Source of the DNA: Candidatus Stercoripulliclostridium pullicola
GTDB taxonomy: Bacteria > Bacillota > Clostridia > Christensenellales > DTU072
DNA length: 6,351 bases
Assembly: GCA_017694145.1 (NCBI GenBank)
Contig: JADINF010000081.1
Span: 1-6,351 of the forward strand
Reading direction: 5' to 3'
Shown: piece by piece, positions 1 to 6,110 of the stretch
Layout of the letters: every line of letters starts with the position of its first letter
Position numbering within the stretch: position 1 is the stretch's first letter
Made by a program: the position numbers and the translations under genes
The notes under the pieces: generated by a model
What the model was told of the DNA's origin: nothing
Database searches by the model: none
The model's input: only the letters and a program-made list of their open reading frames with translations

Positions 1-700
1 GTTTCTCCACTTCGGGTGCGGCGGGATCGATAAAATCTATGTAGCTTACGCCGCCCAACGCTATCGCAGACTGATCCATCAGCCCCGAAGGCTTGCCGAA
101 AAACACGTTCTCCGCATACTGGCTGACGATAGCTTTCTCCACGGCGGAAATAACGCCGCCGTTATAAAGCGCGTTCTCCACTTCCGCCACGAATACTTCG
201 AACGACGCGGAGCTGCTCATGCCCGCGCCTTTGAATACGTCCGAAACGGTGGTCGCGTAGAAGCCGCCTAGAGCGTATCCGCGATCTTTAAGCGCGCGGC
301 ACACGCCGCGTACGAGAGCGTAGGAAGTTCCTTCCTCTTCCTTCTTCGGTTCGAGATCGTCGATATCCACTTCCACTACGGGATATCCCATGCTTTTGAC
401 TACGATCCTGCGCTCTTTAAGAGGGGTGACCGCCGCGAGAAGATCCACGGATACCGCCGCCGCCAGTACTTTTCCGTTATTGTGGTCGGTGTGGTTACCG
501 CATACTTCTATCCTTCCGGGCGAGCTGAATATCAACGTTTCGCCTTCAACGGATTTAATATGCTCCGCTACGAGAGATTCAACTCTTTCTGCGGATTTTT
601 CGACGTCGCAGGCGTATATCTCTTCAGCCGCGGCAAGAAATTTCTTATTTTCGAGCAAACTTTTTTTATCGTATAATATTGCCAAAATCGTCTTCTCCAT
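1..700 (-). CDS. galK: Galactokinase, N-terminal part (cut by left edge)
   Basis: Cytoplasmic GHMP-family kinase that phosphorylates galactose to galactose-1-phosphate with ATP, the first Leloir step. Reading the minus strand from 700 gives 233 residues with no stop before the edge, so the C-terminal part is missing. Three family motifs are visible: the galactokinase signature SSPGRIEVCGNHTDHNNG (residues 59-76; the usual GEHTDY Glu is Asn, a variant I know from clostridial galactokinases), the ATP loop GAGMSSSAS (158-166), and GLMDQ (206-210), whose Asp209 should be the catalytic base. An in-frame ATG at 721 would add seven residues, but it overlaps the predicted -10 box, so 700 is preferred. 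Neither ATG has a Shine-Dalgarno sequence. The divergent neighbour galT performs the next step, which supports the call. The signature separates it from mevalonate and homoserine kinases. Confidence 0.93.
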   Translation of the reverse strand, partial: MEKTILAILYDKKSLLENKKFLAAAEEIYACDVEKSAERVESLVAEHIKSVEGETLIFSSPGRIEVCGNHTDHNNGKVLAAAVSVDLLAAVTPLKERRIVVKSMGYPVVEVDIDDLEPKKEEEGTSYALVRGVCRALKDRGYALGGFYATTVSDVFKGAGMSSSASFEVFVAEVENALYNGGVISAVEKAIVSQYAENVFFGKPSGLMDQSAIALGGVSYIDFIDPAAPEVEK

Positions 701-707
701 ATATAAT
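679..707 (+). promoter_or_regulatory. Predicted sigma-A promoter for galT
   Basis: TTGCCA (679-684, five of six matches), a 17-nt spacer, then a perfect TATAAT (702-707). The start point would be near 714, giving a leader of about 86 nt before the galT ATG at 800. The -35 lies inside the first codons of galK and the -10 just upstream of the galK ATG. The promoter points toward the galK promoter, so the two should not be occupied together. Confidence 0.65.
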
Positions 708-719
708 ATTGATATCGCC

Positions 720-748
720 ATTATAGCACATAAGAGTTGATAAGTAAA
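720..748 (-). promoter_or_regulatory. Predicted sigma-A promoter for galK
   Basis: On the minus strand, TTTACT (743-748, four of six matches to TTGACA) is followed by a 17-nt spacer and a perfect TATAAT (720-725). A TGn extended -10 element precedes the TATAAT directly. Transcription should start near 713, leaving a leader of only about 13 nt before the galK ATG at 700. Seen in sequence; promoter activity is inferred. Confidence 0.6.
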
Positions 749-752
749 CAAC
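736..752. promoter_or_regulatory. Imperfect 17-bp palindrome, possible operator
   Basis: GTTGATAAGTAAACAAC has matching GTTG/CAAC arms and two further symmetric pairs around a central G. It covers the galK -35 box and lies about 22-38 nt downstream of the predicted galT start, where a bound repressor could act on both genes. It does not fit the CcpA cre consensus well. No regulator gene is in the window, so operator function is speculative. Confidence 0.22.
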
Positions 753-787
753 AAAAAATATATTCGTATCTCAATACACCACAATAT

Positions 788-792
788 AAGGA
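788..792 (+). promoter_or_regulatory. galT ribosome binding site deciding the start
   Basis: AAGGA ends 7 nt before the ATG at 800. The upstream in-frame TTG at 737 has no suitably spaced site, so the shorter protein is preferred. Confidence 0.7.
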
Positions 793-799
793 TCTCCCT

Positions 800-2335
800 A
801 TGCCTAAACAAAACGCACCCATCGGTAAGTTACTTGCTAATCTTGTCGCATACGCGCAAGATAATCTCGATCTCGGCACTTTCGACGCGATCTACGCGCG
901 CAACAGGCTTCTTGCCATGTTCAAGCTGAGCGAACCGTCCGCGGCGGACTCCGAAATACCGCCGTTGCAAACGGGTATTCTCGACCCTATCGTAGAATAC
1001 GCCGTGGCTAACGGGCTTACGGACGAAAGCGAAAAACTGCTTTTCGAAACGCGCGTCATGGGGCTCGTCACTCCCGCGCCGAGCGTGGTCATCGCGGAAT
1101 TCGACGCTATAGCCGCCAACGAAGGCACCGAAGCCGCGACGGATTATCTGAATAAAATCGGCGTAAACAGCAATTACATAAGAATGGTCGATATTAAAAA
1201 GAATATCAAGTGGACTGCGGAATTTCCTACCGGCAATCTTACCGTGACCATCAATCTCAGCAAGCCCGAAAAAAGCAACGAGCAGGTAGCGCGCGAACGC
1301 AATGCGCCCGCGACGAATTATCCGAAGTGCCTGCTTTGTCTCGATAACCTCGGATTCGACGGCAACGCGCGTCACCCCGCACGCGAAACGATCCGAGTCA
1401 TTCCGCTATATCTCAACGACGAGCCGTGGTTCATGCAATTCAGTCCTTACGTGTATTTCGACGGGCACTGCATCGCGGTGAGCGCGGAGCACCACCCTAT
1501 GTCCATAACGGACAAAACTTTCGTAAGACTATTGGACTTCGTGGAGATGTTCCCGCACTATTTCATCGGAAGCAACGCGGATCTGCCGATAGTCGGCGGA
1601 AGCATCCTCGCCCACGAGCACTACCAGGGCGGCAAGAAGGTATTGCCGATGTTCTCCCGTCCCGTTAGACGGCAATTCGCGTCAAAGGCATACCCGAGCG
1701 TCAATATCGGTATCCTTGACTGGTATAATTCCGTAGTTAAGCTTTCCGGAAGAGTGCGCGCCGACGTCGAAGCCGCGGCTTCCGCCATCCTTGCCAAATG
1801 GCGTAAATACACGGACACTTCCGTAGGCATAATAGCCGAAACGAGCGCGCCGCACAACACAATAACTCCCATAGCCACCATTGAAAACGGCGATTACGTT
1901 CTGTATCTCATACTCCGCAACAACCGTACCGACGATAAGCATCCTTACGGCATATATCATCCCACCGAGGACATGCACAATATCAAAAAAGAAGGCATCG
2001 GGCTTATCGAAGCGATGGGAACTTTCATTCTTCCGGGAAGGCTCGCGAGCGAGATACGCGGTATAGTTGATATCCTGAGCGGTTCCGCTCCTCTCGATTT
2101 CGCTTCGCTCAGCGACGAAACGAATCCCCTCTCCAAGCATCTCGGCATGATAATGCAACTCGCCAACGATCACGGCACGGCTAATTCCGTCGACGACGCG
2201 GAGAGCATTATAGTGAAATACGTCAACGAAACCTGCGTCCGCATACTGGAATGCACCGCCGTATTCAAGAACACGGAAGCGGGACAGGAAGCTTTCGCGA
2301 AATTCCTTGCCGCCCTCGAAATCGAGCCGGCATAA
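800..2335 (+). CDS. galT: UDP-glucose--hexose-1-phosphate uridylyltransferase, class 2
   Basis: Transfers UMP from UDP-glucose to galactose-1-phosphate, giving UDP-galactose and glucose-1-phosphate, in the cytoplasmic Leloir pathway. The 511 residues fit the class-2 family (about 490-510), not the shorter E. coli type. Visible landmarks are the N-terminal IYARNRLL segment, a C177-x2-C180 pair after NYP, HPARETIRVIPL, WFMQFSPYVYFDGHCI, FPHYFIGSNADLPIVGG, and the active-site segment SILAHEHYQGG with H272, H274 and Q276; one of these histidines should carry the uridylyl group. The frame can be extended to a TTG at 737, adding 21 residues, but that extension lacks a ribosome site and does not resemble family N-termini. 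galK lies divergently upstream. dnaX follows after 22 nt with no terminator, so read-through is likely. Family identity is very secure; the start is good but unproven. Confidence 0.95.
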   Translation: MPKQNAPIGKLLANLVAYAQDNLDLGTFDAIYARNRLLAMFKLSEPSAADSEIPPLQTGILDPIVEYAVANGLTDESEKLLFETRVMGLVTPAPSVVIAEFDAIAANEGTEAATDYLNKIGVNSNYIRMVDIKKNIKWTAEFPTGNLTVTINLSKPEKSNEQVARERNAPATNYPKCLLCLDNLGFDGNARHPARETIRVIPLYLNDEPWFMQFSPYVYFDGHCIAVSAEHHPMSITDKTFVRLLDFVEMFPHYFIGSNADLPIVGGSILAHEHYQGGKKVLPMFSRPVRRQFASKAYPSVNIGILDWYNSVVKLSGRVRADVEAAASAILAKWRKYTDTSVGIIAETSAPHNTITPIATIENGDYVLYLILRNNRTDDKHPYGIYHPTEDMHNIKKEGIGLIEAMGTFILPGRLASEIRGIVDILSGSAPLDFASLSDETNPLSKHLGMIMQLANDHGTANSVDDAESIIVKYVNETCVRILECTAVFKNTEAGQEAFAKFLAALEIEPA

Positions 2336-2357
2336 GCGTTGAACCGGATATAAAAAT

Positions 2358-3995
2358 ATGGCGTACGTATCGTTATACCGTAAATACCGTCCCGCAACGT
2401 GGGATAAGGTCATAGGTCAGAACCATATCGTCACGACTCTCGTCAATCAGATAGAGGCGGGCACGGTGGGTCACGCATATCTTTTCACCGGCACGCGCGG
2501 AACGGGCAAGACGAGTTCCGCAAAAATTTTCGCACGCGCGGTGAACTGCCTGAATCCCGTACACGGCTCGCCCTGCGGTAAATGCGAAGTGTGCCGCGCG
2601 CTCGCGGGAAGCGACAATATCGATATAATCGAAATGGACGCCGCGAGCAACAACGGCGTAGACGAGATCCGCGAGCTCAAGGAAAACGTCCAGTATCCCC
2701 CTACCGTAGGAAAATACAAAGTATATATCATCGACGAAGTGCACATGCTTTCGGCGTCGGCATTCAACGCGCTGCTCAAGACGCTCGAAGAACCGCCCGC
2801 TCACGTGATATTCATACTCGCCACTACCGAGGTGCATAAACTGCCGCAAACCATATTGTCGCGGTGTATGCGTTTCGATTTCAGGCTCGTGTCCAAAGCG
2901 GAACTCACTAAATTGCTTGGCGAGATCTTCGACGATATCGGATACCCCTACGAGCGCGAAGCCGCGGAGATACTCGCCGTACACGGCGAAGGCTCCGTGA
3001 GAGATACCCTGTCGCTTGCGGACATGTGCTTATCCTACGCGCCCGACAAGCTCACCGTGGCGGCTGTGCTCGAAGTGCTCGGCGCTTCCGATTTCGGCAC
3101 TCTCGACGCGCTTGCTACCGCTATACTCTCCGGCGACGCCGCGACGATACTCACCCTTACCGACAAAGTCTACGAACGCGGCAAAGGACTTACCACGCTT
3201 AATAAAGAGCTTTCGGAATTCTTCCGCGAGCTGCTCACCGTGAAAAACGTCAAAGGCTATCGCGGCGGATACAACGACGAAGAATACAAAGCCGTTCTGG
3301 CGCTTGCGGACGGATACGATAATTTCCGCATTTCCCGCGCGATGCGCCTGCTTGCCGGCGTGGAGAACGCTCTCCGCTACAGCACACAGCCGAGGATAAT
3401 ATTCGAAGCGATACTCGTGCAGGCGGCGGAAATGAATACCGAAGCGGGCGTAGAGGCGCTCGCCTCCCGCGTCGGCGCGCTCGAAAAGCAACTGCGCGAA
3501 CTCGAATTCGGCGGCGCCATCACCGTCGCGCAACCGGTCAAGCCGGAAGTGAACGAACAAAAAGTCGCCGAACTGGTATCCTCTCTTGCAAAAAAGGATA
3601 CCGTAACCGAAGAAACTACCGTATTTGACAGCGCGCCCGTGCGCAAAAGCGCGAGCGATAAGGCGGTCAGACTGATGGGACTAATCATCACCGAACTCAG
3701 GGAAAGCGGCTACGGACTGTTATATCAGGCTTTACGCACGCAGGAAGATTACGAACTCGAAGGGAAAACTCTGACGGTGCGCGTACACGACGCGGCGAGC
3801 CGGACTCAACTTACCGATCCCGCATACGAAGGCGCGATCGCCGCCGCTCTGAAAGCGGTGACTGGCGACGCGGGATATACTTTCAAATGCGTAGGCGAAC
3901 TTAAAGAAAGCGGCGGTAAAGCGAAGCCGGAGGACAGAATGAGGCTCGTAGATCTGTTCGGCAGTAAGCTCACCGAGAAAAAACAGACAAAATAA
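2358..3995 (+). CDS. dnaX: DNA polymerase III subunit tau/gamma (clamp loader ATPase)
   Basis: AAA+ ATPase motor of the replicative clamp loader, which opens the beta clamp and places it on primed DNA. The N-terminus SLYRKYRP is typical. Residues 45-52 (GTRGTGKT) are Walker A; C64, C73, C76 and C79 form the zinc module; IIDEVHML (124-131) is Walker B; ILATTE (153-158) is sensor 1; SRC with R169 is the arginine finger; GSVRD with R215 is sensor 2. Clamp-loader domains II-III run to about residue 365. A short heptad-like stretch (about 363-386) precedes a variable linker, and a tau-type C-terminal domain follows from about 435. At 545 residues this is a tau-length form. An in-frame slippery heptamer at codons 411-413 predicts a shorter gamma form (separate entry). 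The Shine-Dalgarno is weak (CGGA, 9 nt before the ATG). The gene heads the conserved dnaX-ebfC-recR order. Confidence 0.97.
   Translation: MAYVSLYRKYRPATWDKVIGQNHIVTTLVNQIEAGTVGHAYLFTGTRGTGKTSSAKIFARAVNCLNPVHGSPCGKCEVCRALAGSDNIDIIEMDAASNNGVDEIRELKENVQYPPTVGKYKVYIIDEVHMLSASAFNALLKTLEEPPAHVIFILATTEVHKLPQTILSRCMRFDFRLVSKAELTKLLGEIFDDIGYPYEREAAEILAVHGEGSVRDTLSLADMCLSYAPDKLTVAAVLEVLGASDFGTLDALATAILSGDAATILTLTDKVYERGKGLTTLNKELSEFFRELLTVKNVKGYRGGYNDEEYKAVLALADGYDNFRISRAMRLLAGVENALRYSTQPRIIFEAILVQAAEMNTEAGVEALASRVGALEKQLRELEFGGAITVAQPVKPEVNEQKVAELVSSLAKKDTVTEETTVFDSAPVRKSASDKAVRLMGLIITELRESGYGLLYQALRTQEDYELEGKTLTVRVHDAASRTQLTDPAYEGAIAAALKAVTGDAGYTFKCVGELKESGGKAKPEDRMRLVDLFGSKLTEKKQTK
3590..3628 (+). 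other. Candidate programmed -1 frameshift site in dnaX
   Basis: The reading frame passes GCA AAA AAG GAT, so the heptamer A_AAA_AAG (3590-3596) sits in the phase needed for tandem -1 slippage. It is the same heptamer and phase as the E. coli dnaX site. After a slip, ten more codons are read (GYRNRRNYRI) before TGA at 3626-3628, giving a product of 423 residues, close to E. coli gamma (431). The break falls after the clamp-loader domains and before the tau-type C-terminal domain, as expected. No clear Shine-Dalgarno-like stimulator lies about 10 nt upstream, and no strong hairpin lies 5-8 nt downstream, so efficiency is uncertain. The A6 run is rather short for transcriptional slippage. Confidence 0.6.
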
Positions 3996-4008
3996 TTCAA
4001 AACACTAT

Positions 4009-4039
4009 CCGCTTCGGCGTAACTGCGCCGCAAAAGCGG
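4009..4039 (+). other. Stem-loop in the dnaX-ebfC gap
   Basis: The 68-nt gap contains nested inverted repeats: CCGCTT (4009-4014) with AAGCGG (4034-4039), and CGGCG (4015-4019) with CGCCG (4026-4030), leaving a 6-nt loop and a 3-nt bulge on the 3' side. No T-run follows, so it is not a standard intrinsic terminator. A small alternative hairpin, CGC-TTCG-GCG (4010-4019), competes with it. It may be an mRNA processing or stability element ahead of ebfC; the role is inferred. Confidence 0.45.
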
Positions 4040-4063
4040 GAATAAACTGATACGGAGGTATCT

Positions 4064-4405
4064 ATGGCTAAATTCAACGGATTCGGAGGCGGAGGCGGCG
4101 GCAACATGCAGCAACTCATGCGTCAGGCACAACAGATGCAACAAAAGCTTGCCGAAGCGCAGAAAGAACTGGCGGAAACCGAAGTCGTCGCGACTTCCAG
4201 CGGCGGAATGGTGGAAGTCGTGATGGGTTGCGACCGTACGCTCACTTCGATAAAGATCAAACCCGAAGCTGTCGATCCCGACGACGTGGAAATGCTCGAG
4301 GACATGATAACCGCGGCGTTCAACGAAGCCATCAAACTCGTGGAAGAAGAACAGCAGCGCGTAATGGGACCGCTCACCGGCGGCATACCCGGAGGACTGT
4401 TCTGA
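4064..4405 (+). CDS. ebfC: YbaB/EbfC family nucleoid-associated protein
   Basis: Small DNA-binding protein that family members use as a homodimer to coat or shape the nucleoid; it is widely encoded between dnaX and recR. The 113 residues fit the family (about 100-115). A Gly-rich N-terminus (GFGGGGGG) is followed by a long Gln/Met-rich helix (MQQLMRQAQQMQQKLAEAQ, about 15-33). Then come the core strands with GGMVEVVMGCDRTLTSIKI, the helix around DDVEMLEDMITAAFNEAI, and the typical Met/Gly tail ending PGGLF. The start is secure: GGAGG lies 5 nt upstream of the ATG. The stop codon overlaps the recR ATG by one base, so the two are translationally coupled. Its exact role in this organism is not visible from sequence. 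Confidence 0.95.
   Translation: MAKFNGFGGGGGGNMQQLMRQAQQMQQKLAEAQKELAETEVVATSSGGMVEVVMGCDRTLTSIKIKPEAVDPDDVEMLEDMITAAFNEAIKLVEEEQQRVMGPLTGGIPGGLF
4391..4395 (+). promoter_or_regulatory. recR ribosome binding site inside the ebfC end
   Basis: GGAGG, which also encodes the Gly-Gly near the end of EbfC, lies 9 nt before the recR ATG at 4405. It fixes the recR start despite an open frame extending further upstream, and it supports coupling through the TGATG overlap. Confidence 0.8.
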
Positions 4406-4986
4406 TGCAACCCGAAGCGCTCTCGGCGCTCATTGCGGAATTCCGCAAACTCCCCGCCGTAGGACTCAAGACCGCTACCCGTTACGCATACGCAGTGATA
4501 GACATGGACGTGGCGGAAGCGGAAGAATTCGCGGAAGCGGTACGCCGCGCAAAATCGGAGATACATTTCTGCACTCAGTGCGGCAATTACACCGACCGCG
4601 AGGTATGCGAACGTTGTCTTACCGCCGACAAGCGCGTGATATGCGTGGTCGCGGAGCCGCGCGACGTGACCGCATTCGAGAAACTCGGTACCTACGACGG
4701 ACTGTATCACGTACTGCACGGCACGTTGGACTTCCAGAAAGGCATAGGCGCGGAGCAGATACGCATCAAAGAACTGCTCGCAAGACTCGACGGCGTGGAA
4801 GAAGTGATCGTCGCCACTAATCCCGACGTTTCGGGCGAAATGACCGCCACTTACATCGCCCGTCTTATCAAACCCCTCGGCATCAAAGTGACGCGACTCG
4901 CTCACGGGATACCGATCGGCTCCGAGATAGAGTATACCGACGAAATGACTCTCGGCAAAGCGCTTTCCGACAGGAAAGAGATTTGA
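4405..4986 (+). CDS. recR: Recombination mediator protein RecR
   Basis: Ring-forming protein that works with RecO (and RecF) to load RecA on single-stranded DNA at gaps. The 193 residues match the family (about 198). Domain order is complete: a helix-hairpin-helix with LPAVGLKTATR (16-26); a zinc finger C56-x2-C59 and C68-x2-C71; a Toprim domain beginning VICVVAEPRD and including GLYHVLHG and GIG; and a C-terminal motif RLAHGIPIGSEIEYTDEMTL with the usual ending. The start ATG overlaps the ebfC stop (TGATG), so translation is coupled. The open frame reaches 59 codons upstream inside ebfC, but that part has no RecR similarity. The next gene starts 28 nt after the stop on the same strand. Confidence 0.97.
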   Translation: MQPEALSALIAEFRKLPAVGLKTATRYAYAVIDMDVAEAEEFAEAVRRAKSEIHFCTQCGNYTDREVCERCLTADKRVICVVAEPRDVTAFEKLGTYDGLYHVLHGTLDFQKGIGAEQIRIKELLARLDGVEEVIVATNPDVSGEMTATYIARLIKPLGIKVTRLAHGIPIGSEIEYTDEMTLGKALSDRKEI

Positions 4987-5014
4987 AGCGGAATTTCCCC
5001 TCTTACGCTACATA

Positions 5015-6031
5015 ATGACTCAGGAAAGGAACAACGCCCACGATAAAGGGAAATTCATATCGGTAGTCCTGAGCTCGGCAATCGCGTTGTGCCTGAGCGC
5101 GGTTTCGCTTATACTTTTCGGGCTGGACACCGCGGTTACGGGATTTGTCAAACTTACCGTTTTCCTCACGGGGCTTTCGATAATCACCGCGATAACGCTC
5201 GCCGTTATATTCAAAAATTCCGTTCACAGAACGGCGTCGCAGTTCGCGATGAGCGACTTCGTGCTGTCGCTCAAGAGATTCCGTATTTTCGACAGATTTT
5301 TTTCGGACTACAAATACAGGGTACTGTTCTTCTCGCTGATCACCTCGGTATTCAATCTCGGTTTCATAATATACCTTCTCGTGATGGCGCTGAAGCACAG
5401 TTCCGCGTGGTACGCTTCCCTTCTCGGCATGTATACCGCGTTATACGCTCTGCGTTCGGCGATAATCATTTCCGATAAGCTCCACGTCGAAAAAAGCGGT
5501 ATCAAAGCGCAATGGATAATTTTTCTCGTCACCGGAGCCTGCCTGCCCGCGGTCGCGGGAATTATGGTTGCCCCGATCATTCAGATGGCAATAGGCTCAT
5601 ATCCTAAAGGCGGCGGCATATTCAACATAGTCGTCAACTCTATATTCGCGCTTACCAAAATAAGCGTCGCTATCTCGGGAGTCGCCAAATCCCGCAACCG
5701 CAAAGAGCCGGTGATATTCGCGCTTAAGAACATCAATACCGTAGTGGCGTTCATATCGCTTTTCAACTTACAGATCTCCATCATAATCCCTTTCGCGCAC
5801 GGATACACCATGTGGGAAGTAGTCACCGCTCTGGGCGCGTTGATCGCGGGCTGGACGTTGTTACTGGGCGTATACATGATAATACTTTCGAGCGTCAAAC
5901 TCAGACGTATCCGCGAAGCGGCGCTCGCGGCAAACGCATCGACCGGAGACAATTTCATATCGGATAGCGACGACGTGGAGGCGGCAACGCCCGGCGCCGA
6001 TAACGACGACGAAAGCAACTGCGGCGAATAA
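5015..6031 (+). CDS. Uncharacterised integral membrane protein, about 8 segments
   Basis: I do not recognise a named family. The 338 residues show about eight hydrophobic segments, near 14-36, 43-66, 103-126, 131-153, 166-193, 202-223, 233-258 and 267-294. A polar, basic stretch (67-102, rich in K/R and aromatic residues) follows the second. A basic patch, KLRRIRE (295-301), comes after the last segment, and the tail is acidic (about 314-338: SDSDDVEAATPGADNDDES). The positive-inside rule suggests a cytoplasmic C-terminus. The segment-3/4 pattern with SSAWYASLLGMYTALYALR reminds me of unnamed clostridial membrane proteins, but this is from memory. No transporter, ATPase or peptidase motif is visible. 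The ATG at 5015 has no clear Shine-Dalgarno, so the start is less certain than the frame. It lies 28 nt after recR and probably shares its transcript; the strong hairpin after its stop would end that transcript. Confidence 0.8.
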   Translation: MTQERNNAHDKGKFISVVLSSAIALCLSAVSLILFGLDTAVTGFVKLTVFLTGLSIITAITLAVIFKNSVHRTASQFAMSDFVLSLKRFRIFDRFFSDYKYRVLFFSLITSVFNLGFIIYLLVMALKHSSAWYASLLGMYTALYALRSAIIISDKLHVEKSGIKAQWIIFLVTGACLPAVAGIMVAPIIQMAIGSYPKGGGIFNIVVNSIFALTKISVAISGVAKSRNRKEPVIFALKNINTVVAFISLFNLQISIIIPFAHGYTMWEVVTALGALIAGWTLLLGVYMIILSSVKLRRIREAALAANASTGDNFISDSDDVEAATPGADNDDESNCGE

Positions 6032-6078
6032 AAACCGTAATAGCGTAACGTCGATTCGAGTTATTAATACGGTCAAAT

Positions 6079-6110
6079 AAAATCGTCGCCCGCCGGCGTC
6101 GATATTTTTA
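6079..6110. terminator. Bidirectional intrinsic terminator
   Basis: Arms ATCGTCGCC (6082-6090) and GGCGTCGAT (6095-6103) pair with one T-T mismatch around a CGCC loop. On the plus strand, ATTTTTATTT follows; on the minus strand, TTTTATTT follows. The hairpin would end the dnaX-to-membrane-protein transcript in one direction and the SPASM gene, whose stop codon is at 6108-6110, in the other. Confidence 0.75.

Noticed and set aside
390..740. Plus-strand frame of 116 codons over galK
   Set aside because: It is antisense to galactokinase codons bearing conserved motifs.
737..799. N-terminal extension of GalT from a TTG start, adding 21 residues
   Set aside because: No properly spaced ribosome site, no resemblance to class-2 GalT N-termini, and the region overlaps the galK promoter; the ATG at 800 has AAGGA at 7 nt.
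1682..2413. Long minus-strand open frame opposite galT (243 codons)
   Set aside because: It lies opposite galT, whose family identity is secure; composition is explained by the complementary frame and no domain is recognisable.
3631..3653. GC-rich hairpin downstream of the dnaX heptamer as a frameshift stimulator
   Set aside because: It begins about 35 nt after the heptamer, too far for the usual 5-8 nt spacing, and lies past the -1 stop.
4645..4674. Ala instead of Glu at the start of the RecR Toprim motif (VVAEPRD)
   Set aside because: From memory, this position varies in Firmicutes RecR (Gln in Bacillus subtilis, for example), so it is not evidence of a defective protein.
4123..4905. Long minus-strand open frame opposite ebfC and recR (260 codons)
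   Set aside because: It is antisense to two secure genes, with no ribosome site or family motif.
4987..5014. Possible terminator or promoter between recR and the membrane protein gene
   Set aside because: The 28-nt gap shows no hairpin with a T-run and no convincing -35/-10 pair.
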